Positions 39,741-50,356 of a DNA stretch of 64,000 nt are shown piece by piece. The notes below the pieces were generated by a model, which did not search any database, was not told the DNA's origin, and saw only the letters and a program-made list of their open reading frames with translations. Source of the stretch: Pseudoalteromonas piscicida. Lineage in GTDB: Bacteria; Pseudomonadota; Gammaproteobacteria; Enterobacterales; Alteromonadaceae. The stretch is taken from assembly GCF_000238315.3 (NCBI RefSeq), contig NZ_CP011924.1, positions 2,795,501 through 2,859,500 on the forward strand, read 5' to 3'. The stretch's first letter is position 1. Each line of letters begins with the position of its first letter. The translations under genes and the position numbers were made by a program.

Positions 39741-40219
39741 TATCTGATCCTAAACTGTCTACGATATTTTCTCAGCAGTGGGAATATCCACAGCCAGCAC
39801 ACCATGCCCGTAACTGCAGGCCAGAGATAATGCGGGTTAAAGTAGATATCAAGCAAGAAATGATTAAGCCAAAATTGTAACAAATGATAGAGCGCGAGAA
39901 ATAGCCCGATCAGCACTGCTTGCTGCCAGATGGAGAAATTACGAATTTTCTGAAAGTTGCTGGCGGTAATATAAATACAAATGGAATAGGTCAATGAGTT
40001 CACCCCGAGTGGCGCGCCCATCGCTAAATCTATTATCAGGCCAGTCATCCAAGCCCAACCAATATTCACACGGTGAGGAACGGCCAAAGACCAGTACATC
40101 AGCACCAATAATACCCAGTCAGGACGAAATGGTTCAAGTGAAAAAGGCAACGGCATAAGTGCCATGATTAACGCAACAAAGACACTCAATGCAATCAATA
40201 AGTTGCTATGTTTACTCAT
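39740..40219 (-). CDS. mreD: MreD, rod-shape membrane protein
   Basis: MreD is a small inner-membrane partner of MreB, MreC and RodZ in the elongasome. The 159-residue protein has about five or six membrane spans, as expected. Its start lies eight bases inside the end of mreC. Confidence 0.94.
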   Translation of the reverse strand: MSKHSNLLIALSVFVALIMALMPLPFSLEPFRPDWVLLVLMYWSLAVPHRVNIGWAWMTGLIIDLAMGAPLGVNSLTYSICIYITASNFQKIRNFSIWQQAVLIGLFLALYHLLQFWLNHFLLDIYFNPHYLWPAVTGMVCWLWIFPLLRKYRRQFRIR

Positions 40220-41053
40220 GATTTATTGCCTCTTGGCTGCGTTTACCTAACACCACGAGTAAGCGAATGCGATCTAGTTGTGCAATCGGCTCTGCCTGTA
40301 CTTGTGCAAATGGTAGGCCTTCGTCTCGGTCTATCTCAGTAACTACAGCCACCGGATAGCCTTCAGGGAAAGTACCACCAAGCCCGGAAGTGACCAACAC
40401 ATCACCAATGCGAATATCCATGCTATGCGGAACATGAGCAAGGCGAACATTATTGATTTTACCCGTCCCCTCTACCACAGTGCGAACGTCATTACGCAAT
40501 ATTCTGACCGGTGTCGCATGGGTGGTATCTGTCATAAGCAGCACTCTTGAGGTCGTTGTACCGACTTGAGTTAGCTGCCCAACAATACCCATTTCGTCAA
40601 TAACAGCCTGCCCTTCGCTGATCCCATCAATAGTACCGCGATTAATCACCACCTGATGACTATAAGGGTTCGAATGAACAGACAACACTTGAGATATTAA
40701 ACGTTGATTGGTTTCCCTAGCTGACGCACCTAATAAGGCGCGCAATTCTTGATTTTCTTTTTGCAAAAACTGAAGCTGCTGTAATTGCTCACTCTGTATT
40801 AATTGTTTTTCTCTGAGTGCTTGGTTTTCTTGTTGCAGCTTTTCTCTGGTATTGAGACTTTTCAGGCCCAAGTTGAACGCTTCATAGGGAATGTTAGCGA
40901 CGTACAGTAGTGGACTGACCAAAGTGTTTAAACTAGTTCGCACCATAGTCCCACCAACCGTGTAGCGGTCACCAATGATCAGAATAATACTAAGCACAAC
41001 TGCGACAGTAAGTCGCAGTTGTAAAGGAACGGTTCGGCCAAATAATAAATTCA

Positions 41054-41054
<1 letters not shown>
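40212..41054 (-). CDS. mreC: MreC, rod-shape periplasmic scaffold protein
   Basis: MreC has one membrane anchor (about residues 12-30), a leucine-rich coiled coil (about 65-108, RKLQQENQALREKQ and beyond) and two beta domains in the periplasm with the typical SVHSNPYSHQVVINRGT and GLGGTFPEGYPVAVVTEI. It activates PBP2-RodA in elongating cells. The 280-residue protein shares one base with the mreB stop. Confidence 0.96.
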
Positions 41055-42124
<1,070 letters not shown>

Positions 42125-42126
42125 TC

Positions 42127-42151
42127 AAACAAAGCAGCATCACCTGCTGCT
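42127..42151 (-). terminator. Terminator between the PEGA/FGE-fold gene and mreB
   Basis: On the minus strand, AGCAGCA-GGTGA-TGCTGCT followed by TTGTTTG, in the 67-base gap. It would stop transcription of the upstream gene before mreB. Confidence 0.6.
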
Positions 42152-42164
42152 CTTAATTTACTAC

Positions 42165-44177
42165 TTATCGCTCTCGAACAAGTCGAAAACCTATATAATT
42201 CGCTCTAAAATCTGGCGCTAACGCTAAGCGAGTTGACACTCGAGCCAAACTCGGCGCGAAGTTCCATGCACCGCCACGCACTGTAACATCGCTCTGAGAA
42301 GCACGCTTTTGCGTCCACTCCCAGACGTTTCCTACAGTATCATATAAGCCATAGCTATTCGGTGAAAATTGGGCAACTGGTGAAGGACTTTTATTAGACC
42401 ACTCACTGCCACACCAACCACAATTAGCTAGGTTTCTTCCGATTTCATTACCCCATGGGTACTCAGATGCAGTGCCTGCACGCGCCGCATATTCCCATTC
42501 AACTTCATTGGGTAATCTAAATTGTTGTCCTTTTTCGCCAGATAACCAGTTGGCATACGCTTTGGCATCATCATAAGCAACACAAACAACGGGAAAATTA
42601 TCTGATTGCTCGTAACCGGGGTTTTCCCAATTATATTCAAGCTCCCAAACCGGTTCGCCATTTTTATAGTATGCGCAGCCTTTACCTTGTTCTGCTAAGG
42701 TTTTATATCCAGTGCTTTGTGCAAAACGGCGAAAAGCCGCCACTGTAACCTCTGTGCTCTGCATGGCATATGAATGACTCAACACTTTTTCAACAATGGG
42801 ACGCTCATTTGGTAAGCCATTACCCGTCAGGTCGCCCATTTTAAAAGTGCCTGCAGGGATAATAGCTAGCTCATTTTCGGTGGTTGCTACGGCGACCACT
42901 TGTGCTTGTTGCGCTTCAGGCTCAGGCTTTTTCGTTACAACAGACGTTACCGATTGGCGTTTCTTCACCAATTTCGCATTAATGGTTTGTGCCGCTCGTA
43001 GGTTAATGCGCGCTTTATAAGGTTCATAACCTAATTTACGGATCTCAACATCATAAAATCCGGCAGGAATTGCTACTGTCGTTTTTGTCGCGCCGTAGCT
43101 GACTCCATTAATAAATACTTCGTCGTCGTAAACATTTGATCTTAAAGTTAACTCGACTGTTTTATCAGCCGTTTGTGACTTTTTTACAAGAGGGGTCTCC
43201 ACGACTGGCTGCTTTGTAATAGTCGCAACTTCAACCGGATCACTTTGCTCGTCCGAAAAAGTCAGTTGATTATCACTGTAGACGGTCGAGTAGTTCGACT
43301 GGTAATTTACGGCAAGTGGAGTGCCATACTCAGCACAATAACGATTGTCTAAGCTCAACAGGTTACATAAGCGGCTGCTATTTACATCACCACGCATCGT
43401 TACGCTGAGATTAACGTTGTAGTTGCCTTGTCCACTAAATCCACTATTTACAACATGGCTGCTTACCACTTGAACCTGCGCGCCAGCCATATTGCGTTTT
43501 GGCTCGACAACACGGCTCTCGGTTAGGTTTGCAAAAATCTGATCAATAAAGCGCTTAGTTGCTTTTTGAAGCCCCATTTGCTGACCACGCTGTTCACAAG
43601 CCGCCAAGGTTTCTGTGCGCTTACAGTTAATCGTGTGGTCTACCTCTAGCGTACCTTCACGAGTAAACTCATTACGTAGTCGCTCTACTCGCGCGGTGCC
43701 AAGCTGATCTTTTAAGTTTTCAAGCGTATTTACTAAGGTGTGCTTAGTTACACGGACCTGCTCAATATCTTTACGCTGTGATGCAATCGCCGCAATCTGC
43801 ATCGCAATGTCTTCTTTATTCTGCTTGTGATCTGCCACTGCTTGCTGATAACGCGTTTGCGCAGAAGAAATATCAATGGAAGGATCATCAATTAGCCGAC
43901 GATACAACTCATTCATTGCATCTAAGGCCTGATTTTTTTCTTTGTCTAACTCACCTGAACGTTTTCTCAATAACTCAAGTTGAGACTGCAGACGCGTTTC
44001 CTCAGCGAGGTGTTTTTCTAAAACGACCGAGTATCTGTCTAATTCGCTTTGCTTATTAGACAATTCAGACTCGATGGCAGTGACCGTCGCAGTATCTTGC
44101 GCCATAGCGCTTTGAGCAACAGTACCCATGGCCAGGATCGAGGCCGAGACAATAAAAGTTAAAGGAGCAATTCGCAT
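42165..44177 (-). CDS. Coiled-coil / PEGA / FGE-sulfatase-fold protein
   Basis: Exported protein of about 670 residues that I cannot name. In order it has a signal peptide (about 1-27, ending AMA), a long coiled coil (about 30-180), a middle region with four cysteines (about 190-325), a PEGA-type beta repeat (about 340-405, DEVFINGVSYGATKTTVAIPAG) and a C-terminal FGE/SUMF1 fold (about 435-670, IPAGTFKMGD, NEVEWEYAARAG, GNVWEWT, GFRLVRE). The final RGGAWNF segment has no cysteines where formylglycine-generating enzymes have two, so catalysis is unlikely. I use ATG 44177; starts at 44186 and 44201 are possible. Confidence 0.85.
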   Translation of the reverse strand: MRIAPLTFIVSASILAMGTVAQSAMAQDTATVTAIESELSNKQSELDRYSVVLEKHLAEETRLQSQLELLRKRSGELDKEKNQALDAMNELYRRLIDDPSIDISSAQTRYQQAVADHKQNKEDIAMQIAAIASQRKDIEQVRVTKHTLVNTLENLKDQLGTARVERLRNEFTREGTLEVDHTINCKRTETLAACEQRGQQMGLQKATKRFIDQIFANLTESRVVEPKRNMAGAQVQVVSSHVVNSGFSGQGNYNVNLSVTMRGDVNSSRLCNLLSLDNRYCAEYGTPLAVNYQSNYSTVYSDNQLTFSDEQSDPVEVATITKQPVVETPLVKKSQTADKTVELTLRSNVYDDEVFINGVSYGATKTTVAIPAGFYDVEIRKLGYEPYKARINLRAAQTINAKLVKKRQSVTSVVTKKPEPEAQQAQVVAVATTENELAIIPAGTFKMGDLTGNGLPNERPIVEKVLSHSYAMQSTEVTVAAFRRFAQSTGYKTLAEQGKGCAYYKNGEPVWELEYNWENPGYEQSDNFPVVCVAYDDAKAYANWLSGEKGQQFRLPNEVEWEYAARAGTASEYPWGNEIGRNLANCGWCGSEWSNKSPSPVAQFSPNSYGLYDTVGNVWEWTQKRASQSDVTVRGGAWNFAPSLARVSTRLALAPDFRANYIGFRLVRER

Positions 44178-44422
44178 ATGTTCCATTCCCAACAGCGGCA
44201 ATTGTTTGGTCTTGTTATTTCTTATAGTTAGGGCTCTATGCTATGTACTTACAAAGTAAAACACAAGCTTTGCACAATTAATATCTGAGTTTACAACTAT
44301 TAACCAGCGTCTTGCCAGTTTTTAGCTGAGATTTTGTCTATTTTTCTCTAACATCTCGATGTGTTACTCATTCGAGTCCAAAATAGCAGATAGGTAATCA
44401 AGGATGTATGATAACCTCTGGA

Positions 44423-44450
44423 GTGAAACGCTTAGGTTATTTATTATAGT
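44423..44450 (+). promoter_or_regulatory. Candidate promoter for the PLP-enzyme gene
   Basis: GTGAAA and TATAGT are spaced by 16 bases, 26 bases upstream of the ATG. Both boxes are imperfect. Confidence 0.3.
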
Positions 44451-44476
44451 GTGCAAAATATCAGACTGATTTCATC

Positions 44477-45388
44477 ATGCAAACCATCACCAATATCACC
44501 GAGTCGCCAATCCAAACAATTCACCACCCGACATTAGATAAATACGGTTTAACGTTGCAGGTTAAGCGTGATGATTTGCTCCATCCTGTGATCCAAGGAA
44601 ACAAATGGCGTAAGCTAAAATACAATATACTCCACCTCAAGCAAGTTGGCCTTGAAGAGTTAGTCACTTTTGGCGGGGCATTTTCCAATCACTTATATGC
44701 TACCAGCATGGCATGCAAACTTTTCGCAATCAAAGGTCACTTAATTGTTAGAGGCCCAGAGATTGACCGGCACAACCCAACGCTAAAAATGGCAAACGCT
44801 TGCGGGCTAACACTTCATCCAGTGAGTCGAATCGAATATCGACAAAGAAATCAACCTGAATACATTCAAACTCTGCAAGCCAAGTTTAATAATGCTTATC
44901 TCATACCTGAAGGCGGCACTAATGCACTTGCACTCCAAGGCGTTGAAGAGTTAGCGCATTCCTTGCCGCAAAGTGATTATGTCATGACGGCTGTGGGCAG
45001 TGGTGGCACAGTGGCAGGACTAATCTCGGGATTACCTAACCACACGCAGGTTTTAGGTGTTACGGTACTAAAAGGTGCTGAATATCTAGCACAGGAAATA
45101 CATGAATTAATCACAGTTCAGCGCCGCGCGCCATGGCAGCTACTCCATGATTTTCACCACGGAGGTTACGCCAAGACTACACCTGAATTGCTGAGTTTTT
45201 GTCATCAAATGAAGGTGAAATATCGTTTACCTCTTGAGCCTATTTACACGGGTAAACTGTTTTACGCTATTTTCACTTTGGCTAAGCAAGGATACTTCAA
45301 AAAAGGCAGTGTGATCACCGCAATCCATACCGGCGGTTTACAAGGATTAGATGGTTTGAGATATCTGGCAAATAAAAAGTCGACCTAA
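44477..45388 (+). CDS. PLP-dependent enzyme, D-cysteine desulfhydrase / ACC deaminase family
   Basis: This 303-residue protein belongs to the fold-type II PLP enzymes, in the group of 1-aminocyclopropane-1-carboxylate deaminase and D-cysteine desulfhydrase. The PLP-binding lysine is in QGNKWRKLKYN (about residue 43), the substrate loop is FGGAFSNHLYATS, and the phosphate-binding loop is GSGGTVAGL. It is rather short and lacks clear signature residues to choose between the two activities. In marine gammaproteobacteria D-cysteine desulfhydrase is more common, but this is inference. It diverges from the PEGA/FGE gene. Confidence 0.82.
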   Translation: MQTITNITESPIQTIHHPTLDKYGLTLQVKRDDLLHPVIQGNKWRKLKYNILHLKQVGLEELVTFGGAFSNHLYATSMACKLFAIKGHLIVRGPEIDRHNPTLKMANACGLTLHPVSRIEYRQRNQPEYIQTLQAKFNNAYLIPEGGTNALALQGVEELAHSLPQSDYVMTAVGSGGTVAGLISGLPNHTQVLGVTVLKGAEYLAQEIHELITVQRRAPWQLLHDFHHGGYAKTTPELLSFCHQMKVKYRLPLEPIYTGKLFYAIFTLAKQGYFKKGSVITAIHTGGLQGLDGLRYLANKKST

Positions 45389-45409
45389 CCAGCTCATGCG
45401 GTTAGCGTT

Positions 45410-46996
45410 TTAGTGAATATCAGCGAGCTGTTGTAATGGTGCGGAGAAATAATGCCCTTGGGCCCCTTTCACTCCAAGCCCTTTGATGCAACTCAGTTCA
45501 GCAACGGTTTCAACCCCCACGGCATACACGGGAATACCCAAGCTTCTCGCTTGAGCGACTATTTGCTTTACTGTGCGTTTACGATATGCAGACTTTTCAA
45601 TGCCATGTACTAGCTCATAGCTAAGCTTGACAGCTTTTACCAACTCGGCAAGCGGTGAGCGCCCTAGCGTCAGAGCCTGCGTAACATTATCCAAATAAAT
45701 ATCGCATCCAAGTCGGTTCAACCTATCAAAAACTGCTAGCAAACGCTCTCCATGTTGATAGACCTCTTCTATGCTAAGTTCAAACCCAATTGCCGCACCA
45801 CTATGAGACGCAATGAGCTGCCCCTCTAGCCACTCAATAAACTGACTATCCACCCAACTCGAAATATGTAAGTTAATACTTACCTTACCAAAACTCCTTT
45901 CCTGCTCATAAACAGACAACACCTGCTTAACTATCGCTCTATCCAGAAACTGAAATTGCTCTGGAGTATAAAGGTGTTGCATCACCTGCTTGGCCGAAAT
46001 GCGCCCCATTTCTTTGTGAGTCACTCTCAGTAGCGCTTCGCTTACAATGACGTCTTCGGCTAAAAAGTCGAATAACGGCTGGAAGAATAAGGAAAACTGT
46101 CCGGCTTTCAGATAACTCAGCAAAGCTTCACCGTCTTCGTTAAGGCGTTTTGCCAATAACTCTGTAAGATGAACTAGATGAGTATGTTGCCACACTTGAT
46201 TTTGCGCAATTGAGAGCGCTGATTTTGCGCTTTGATAAACCTGTGTCTGTTGTTTATTTTCCTGATAAAAACACGCGCCAAGCTTCACTTTGCTGCGAGA
46301 TAAATCCCCCCGAAACTCTAGCAGTACTCGATAAACGATTTCGTGCATTTGCTTTGCCAAATCCATACCTTTAGTCGCCCCTATCTGCTTTACTGTCACG
46401 GCCAATGCCCCTGAAGTTAGATATTTAACTGCCACCGTCCCAAACTCTCCAACGCCTTTAACTAGCGCAAGCTGAAAATGTAACTGCAGATCAACTTCTT
46501 TAGGTGTACTGCACTGCCAATGGATTAACGCAAATAATGCATACTGCCCTTCAGAAGCAGGGGCTGGCAAAGCCACAGGCTTTTGCGCATTTGAGGTAGA
46601 CTCAGTCATACCGTATAAAAACCACCACCGATGTACGAATAATACGAGCCCAATCGACAACAAATTGAAAAATATCAATATATATCCATGACTTATCCAT
46701 ATGGATTCATGGTACAAGGTAACCGCTTGGTCATTGACAACAAATTGATGTTCTTCTGCATTCGCCACAGGTAACAACGAAAAACCATACTTCGTAGCTA
46801 TTTCACTTACTCCCGCAGCTAAAGCTTCCGGTGATAACTGAGAAATTTCAGCAGCCGCTTCTTCGCCTTGCGTGTGGACCTGAAGGTGCAGTAAATGATT
46901 AAGAAGGAAATTTAGACACAACAACACCGCCAAACTTACCGCGACTAGCTTTTTTTGATACTGACGACTAAATCCATCTAACAGCTGAACTGGCAT
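45410..46996 (-). CDS. csrD: CsrD/MshH-like degenerate EAL-domain membrane protein
   Basis: This protein has two membrane spans (about residues 20-37 and 105-125 from the ATG at 46996), a degenerate GGDEF-like region and a C-terminal EAL domain. E. coli CsrD has the same type of layout and targets CsrB/CsrC RNAs for RNase E decay. The EAL domain keeps EALLR, but the usual DDFGTG is LDNVTQ, KIDR is KLSY and AEGVE is AVGVE, so c-di-GMP hydrolysis is unlikely. At 528 residues it is shorter than E. coli CsrD (646). A TTG at 47038 could extend it by 14 residues. It sits beside ssb as in Vibrio mshH. Confidence 0.75.
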   Translation of the reverse strand: MPVQLLDGFSRQYQKKLVAVSLAVLLCLNFLLNHLLHLQVHTQGEEAAAEISQLSPEALAAGVSEIATKYGFSLLPVANAEEHQFVVNDQAVTLYHESIWISHGYILIFFNLLSIGLVLFVHRWWFLYGMTESTSNAQKPVALPAPASEGQYALFALIHWQCSTPKEVDLQLHFQLALVKGVGEFGTVAVKYLTSGALAVTVKQIGATKGMDLAKQMHEIVYRVLLEFRGDLSRSKVKLGACFYQENKQQTQVYQSAKSALSIAQNQVWQHTHLVHLTELLAKRLNEDGEALLSYLKAGQFSLFFQPLFDFLAEDVIVSEALLRVTHKEMGRISAKQVMQHLYTPEQFQFLDRAIVKQVLSVYEQERSFGKVSINLHISSWVDSQFIEWLEGQLIASHSGAAIGFELSIEEVYQHGERLLAVFDRLNRLGCDIYLDNVTQALTLGRSPLAELVKAVKLSYELVHGIEKSAYRKRTVKQIVAQARSLGIPVYAVGVETVAELSCIKGLGVKGAQGHYFSAPLQQLADIH

Positions 46997-47204
46997 AATG
47001 TTTTGATTGGGTGGAAAGATAACTGAAGTGTTGTTCAAAATAGTGCAAAACTCAAGCGAGATGCGGCTTTTAATTGTGCAGAAAGGATAAGCAACTGAGC
47101 CAAAACTAGAAATGCGTTAAGTTTATTAATCGTACAAGATGGTAAGCTTTATCTAAGCTTACTTGTCACCATTTTCTTAGAGATATTTATACCGGTAAAA
47201 AACA

Positions 47205-47232
47205 AAAACCCCAGCATGATGCTAGGGTTTTC
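47205..47232 (-). terminator. Terminator after ssb
   Basis: AACCCTAGCAT-C-ATGCTGGGGTT on the minus strand with one internal mismatch, then TTTTGTTTTT. It follows the ssb stop by about 20 bases. Confidence 0.85.
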
Positions 47233-47251
47233 GTAGATGCTATACCACCAT

Positions 47252-47905
47252 TTAGAACGGAATATCATCATCAAAGTCAATTGGTGGCTCCATAGGGTTT
47301 GAGCTGCCGCCTGATTGACCATTGTTTTGGTTCTGTTGTGGTGCAAAGCCGCCTTGAGACTGGCCACCAAATCCAGAAGACTGCTGAGAATTCTGTTGCG
47401 ATTGCTGTGGTGCGAATCCACCTTGCTGTTGGTTTGACTGGCTTTGCTGTGGCTGCGAATATTGCTGCTGAGGCGCTTGATTATAGCTTTGTTGGCCATA
47501 ATTATTTTGCTGCTGTTGACCACCTTGGTACTGGCCACCACCTTGACCCTGCTGCTCGCCACGACCACCTAGCATTTGCATTTGGCCACCCATGTCCACA
47601 ACGATTTCTGTTGTGTACTTTTCTTGACCGCTTTGATCTGTCCACTTACGAGTTTGTAGACGACCTTCAATGTACACCTGCGAGCCTTTTCTTAAATACT
47701 CACCCGCAACTTCCGCAAGTTTGCCAAACAACACCACACGGTGCCATTCTGTACGCTCTTGCAATTGACCGGTGTTTTTATCTTTCCAGCTATCCGTAGT
47801 TGCAATGCTGATGTTAGCCACGCCGTTACCGTTTGGCATATAGCGAACTTCAGGATCTTGGCCCAGATTACCTACCAAAATTACTTTATTAACACCACGT
47901 GCCAT
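47252..47905 (-). CDS. ssb: Single-stranded DNA-binding protein
   Basis: SSB coats single-stranded DNA and recruits repair and replication proteins. The 217-residue protein has an OB fold (residues 1-110, [21 protein letters not shown]) and a long, low-complexity Gln/Gly/Ser linker (about 118-205). It ends in the acidic tip DFDDDIPF that other proteins bind. The linker is longer than in E. coli SSB (178 residues in all). It follows the YajR-like gene by 17 bases. I saw no LexA box in that gap. Confidence 0.97.
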   Translation of the reverse strand: MARGVNKVILVGNLGQDPEVRYMPNGNGVANISIATTDSWKDKNTGQLQERTEWHRVVLFGKLAEVAGEYLRKGSQVYIEGRLQTRKWTDQSGQEKYTTEIVVDMGGQMQMLGGRGEQQGQGGGQYQGGQQQQNNYGQQSYNQAPQQQYSQPQQSQSNQQQGGFAPQQSQQNSQQSSGFGGQSQGGFAPQQNQNNGQSGGSSNPMEPPIDFDDDIPF

Positions 47906-47922
47906 GGCATTGTCTCCTCACA

Positions 47923-49290
47923 CTATGACAAGCCCAACACTTGCTTGGCTTGCTTCAAATCAAAAATTTTATCATCTACTTTTAGGTAGCTACGATTCTC
48001 ATCTCTTACTACCGTGGCCTCAAGTACCCCAGGTAATGAAACCAATTGATCTGCCAATTCCGTCGCTTGTTGCTCATTTTCTACAGCAGAAACTAAGCTG
48101 ATCGCTTTGCTCTTAGGTGGTACTTGCATACCCCATGCGATAACAAACCATATTACCCCAATAATGGCCGTTGCGGCAAATATCGTATCGACCGCAAAAT
48201 TTTGTGCCAAAATACCACCCAAAGCACCGCCTATAAATGCACCAAGAAACTGGCCAGATGAAAACACTCCCATCGCCGATCCCTTTTGGTTTGCTGGAGC
48301 TATGCGAGAAACCAACGCAGGCATAGTTGCTTCGAGAAAATTAAAGGCAATAAAATAGACCAGCATTGCACCTGCGATCACCCAGAGCGAATCTACAAAG
48401 CAATACAAAGTAATTGAGCTTACCACTAGCATTGCAATAGACAGCAAGAATGTCTGCTTTTCTTTTTGTTTGCGGATCGCCACTATCATCATCGGTGCCA
48501 TCAAAATAAAGGCGAGTAAAAATACCGGAATATAGAGTTGCCAGTGCCTGTCAGCAGCAAGACCATCACGGATCAACTGACCTGGCAAGGCTACAAAAAT
48601 TGTAGTCAGCGTCAAATGCAATAGCAACACCCCAAGATCAAGCCTCAGTAACTGTGGGTTTTGCACCAAGCGACGAATATCTGCAAAACTTGCAATTGTG
48701 TCACCTTTTGGGGCTTTATTTACCGCATTTGGCACCATAAAGGTAATGATAGCGATACCTACAATTGCCAATACCGCCGTCAGCCAGAAGATCCCTGCGA
48801 TACCAAAAGACGCCGCAATCATTGGTCCTAATAACATGGCTACAGCAAAGCTCATACCAATGCACATGCCAATGACCGCCATTACCTTGGAACGCTGCTC
48901 GTCACGGCTCAAATCCGCAGCAAGCGCAAGTAAAGCACTTGCAATCGCGCCCATGCCCTGTAGGGCTCTACCAAATGTCACCCAATAGATTGAATCCGCT
49001 AATGCTGCGATAACAGATCCTAATGCAAATACCAACAACCCACCAATGATGATTGGCTTACGGCCAAACTTATCAGACAACCAACCCATAGGTATCTGCA
49101 GTACAGCTTGAGTCAAACCATAAGCACCAATAGCCAAACCAATCCACAGTGGCGAGACATCCTGTAAAGACTGGCCGTAAACAGCTAACACTGGCATCAG
49201 CATGAACAAACCAAGCATGCGGAAAGCGAAAACGCCAGCAAGAGAAATCGCGGCGCGCTTTTCAGTTGGATTTAAAGAGTCATTAGACAT
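47923..49290 (-). CDS. yajR: YajR-like MFS transporter with C-terminal YAM domain
   Basis: Major-facilitator transporter of 455 residues with 12 expected membrane spans and the motif A GWLSDKFGRKPIII after the second span. A soluble C-terminal domain of about 60 residues (ATELADQLVSLPGVLEATVVRDENRSYLKVDDKIFDLKQAKQVLG) looks like the ferredoxin-fold YAM domain that marks YajR; E. coli YajR has 454 residues. The substrate of YajR is unknown. I use the ATG at 49290 (MSNDSLN), because the upstream TTG at 49335 gives an atypical extension. Confidence 0.85.
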   Translation of the reverse strand: MSNDSLNPTEKRAAISLAGVFAFRMLGLFMLMPVLAVYGQSLQDVSPLWIGLAIGAYGLTQAVLQIPMGWLSDKFGRKPIIIGGLLVFALGSVIAALADSIYWVTFGRALQGMGAIASALLALAADLSRDEQRSKVMAVIGMCIGMSFAVAMLLGPMIAASFGIAGIFWLTAVLAIVGIAIITFMVPNAVNKAPKGDTIASFADIRRLVQNPQLLRLDLGVLLLHLTLTTIFVALPGQLIRDGLAADRHWQLYIPVFLLAFILMAPMMIVAIRKQKEKQTFLLSIAMLVVSSITLYCFVDSLWVIAGAMLVYFIAFNFLEATMPALVSRIAPANQKGSAMGVFSSGQFLGAFIGGALGGILAQNFAVDTIFAATAIIGVIWFVIAWGMQVPPKSKAISLVSAVENEQQATELADQLVSLPGVLEATVVRDENRSYLKVDDKIFDLKQAKQVLGLS

Positions 49291-49429
49291 AAGGCGGTAT
49301 TCATCACTATCGAAAATCACGCGCAAGTTTAACAAACTCTTTTCTTAACTTACACTAGCGCGAACGGATCTTTGCAATGCGATTGTTACCATCATAAATT
49401 TGAGCGATTTACTTCGAAAGAAAAAAGCG

Positions 49430-50176
49430 CTAGTTGACGCCGTACTTGGCCGTGATCTGATCTAATTTTCCGCTACGTTTAACCCGTTCAAATGCTTGAC
49501 TTAAACGCTGCAAACGCTCGCTCGAGGTGCGTGCCTTGCTAAAGGCAAAATATACTGGGTTTTCGTTAATAACCAACGGGCTAATTGCAAACTTTTCAAA
49601 ATCAGGGTTATTTTTACTTTGATACAGGATGTTGAATTTTTCTTCTAAAAACCCTGCGATCCGTCCTTTTTTGAGCAAATTCAATTTTACCTGATTGTCG
49701 GGTACATAAATAAATTGCGTTTCACTGTCGGTACGACGCGCAAGGCGAGCTGTAAATGCCTCACCGTAATAAGCATTACGCTGAATAGCGATTGGCTTTG
49801 ACAGATGGAATAACGACTCAAGTGAGTCAAGCTGGTGAGGTTCGCCTGAGTTCATTGCAAAAACAATGGTTTCCATGCGTTGGGGACCAATAAAATACGC
49901 AAACTGTTCACGTACTGGTGTTTTTGTAACGCTCAAAATAAGATCGATATCACCTTCCTCTAAAAGCTTCAGCGCCCGACCCCAAGGAATACTTACGAAA
50001 CGATAGCTACACCCCGCTTCATCTAACAAGGCTTTAGCGAAATCAACGTCCATACCGTGCCAAACAAGGTCGTCATTTAACTTAGACTGCGCCGCATAAT
50101 TCTCAAACCGCACTACCAGCTCACAGGCGAAGACATTTTGGCAAAGCAGCGCCAAAAGCAATAAAAGTCGATACAA
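49430..50176 (-). CDS. Periplasmic solute-binding protein (SBP family 3-like)
   Basis: About 248 residues with a signal peptide (LLLLLALLCQNVFA) and the fold of family-3 solute-binding proteins (DFAKALLDEAGC, IDLILSVTKTPVREQFAYF). It is short for a complete amino-acid-binding protein and has no ABC transporter genes beside it, so it may be an orphan sensor-type or an extracellular binding protein. The start is not certain: TTG at 50176 has GGGA eight bases upstream, and TTG at 50182 is too close to it. The ligand cannot be assigned. Confidence 0.8.
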   Translation of the reverse strand: MYRLLLLLALLCQNVFACELVVRFENYAAQSKLNDDLVWHGMDVDFAKALLDEAGCSYRFVSIPWGRALKLLEEGDIDLILSVTKTPVREQFAYFIGPQRMETIVFAMNSGEPHQLDSLESLFHLSKPIAIQRNAYYGEAFTARLARRTDSETQFIYVPDNQVKLNLLKKGRIAGFLEEKFNILYQSKNNPDFEKFAISPLVINENPVYFAFSKARTSSERLQRLSQAFERVKRSGKLDQITAKYGVN

Positions 50177-50356
50177 AATCAATATCCCAAGTTGATCGGT
50201 TTAATAAGTTTAGTTCGTTTAGCAGAGATAACTTAATTTTGTATTCGGGATGCGGTAATCTGTTCACTTCACATCATGCTTTGACTGATCCAGATTTCAA
50301 TTTAGTGGATTAGTATCGCGTACTCAGTACAGCGCACGAAAAAACACAAGGGTCGT

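Noticed and set aside
50200..50356. LexA (SOS) box upstream of uvrA
   Set aside because: Only half sites were found (CTGT near 50260 and ACAG near 50330), with no CTG-N10-CAG pair at the right spacing.
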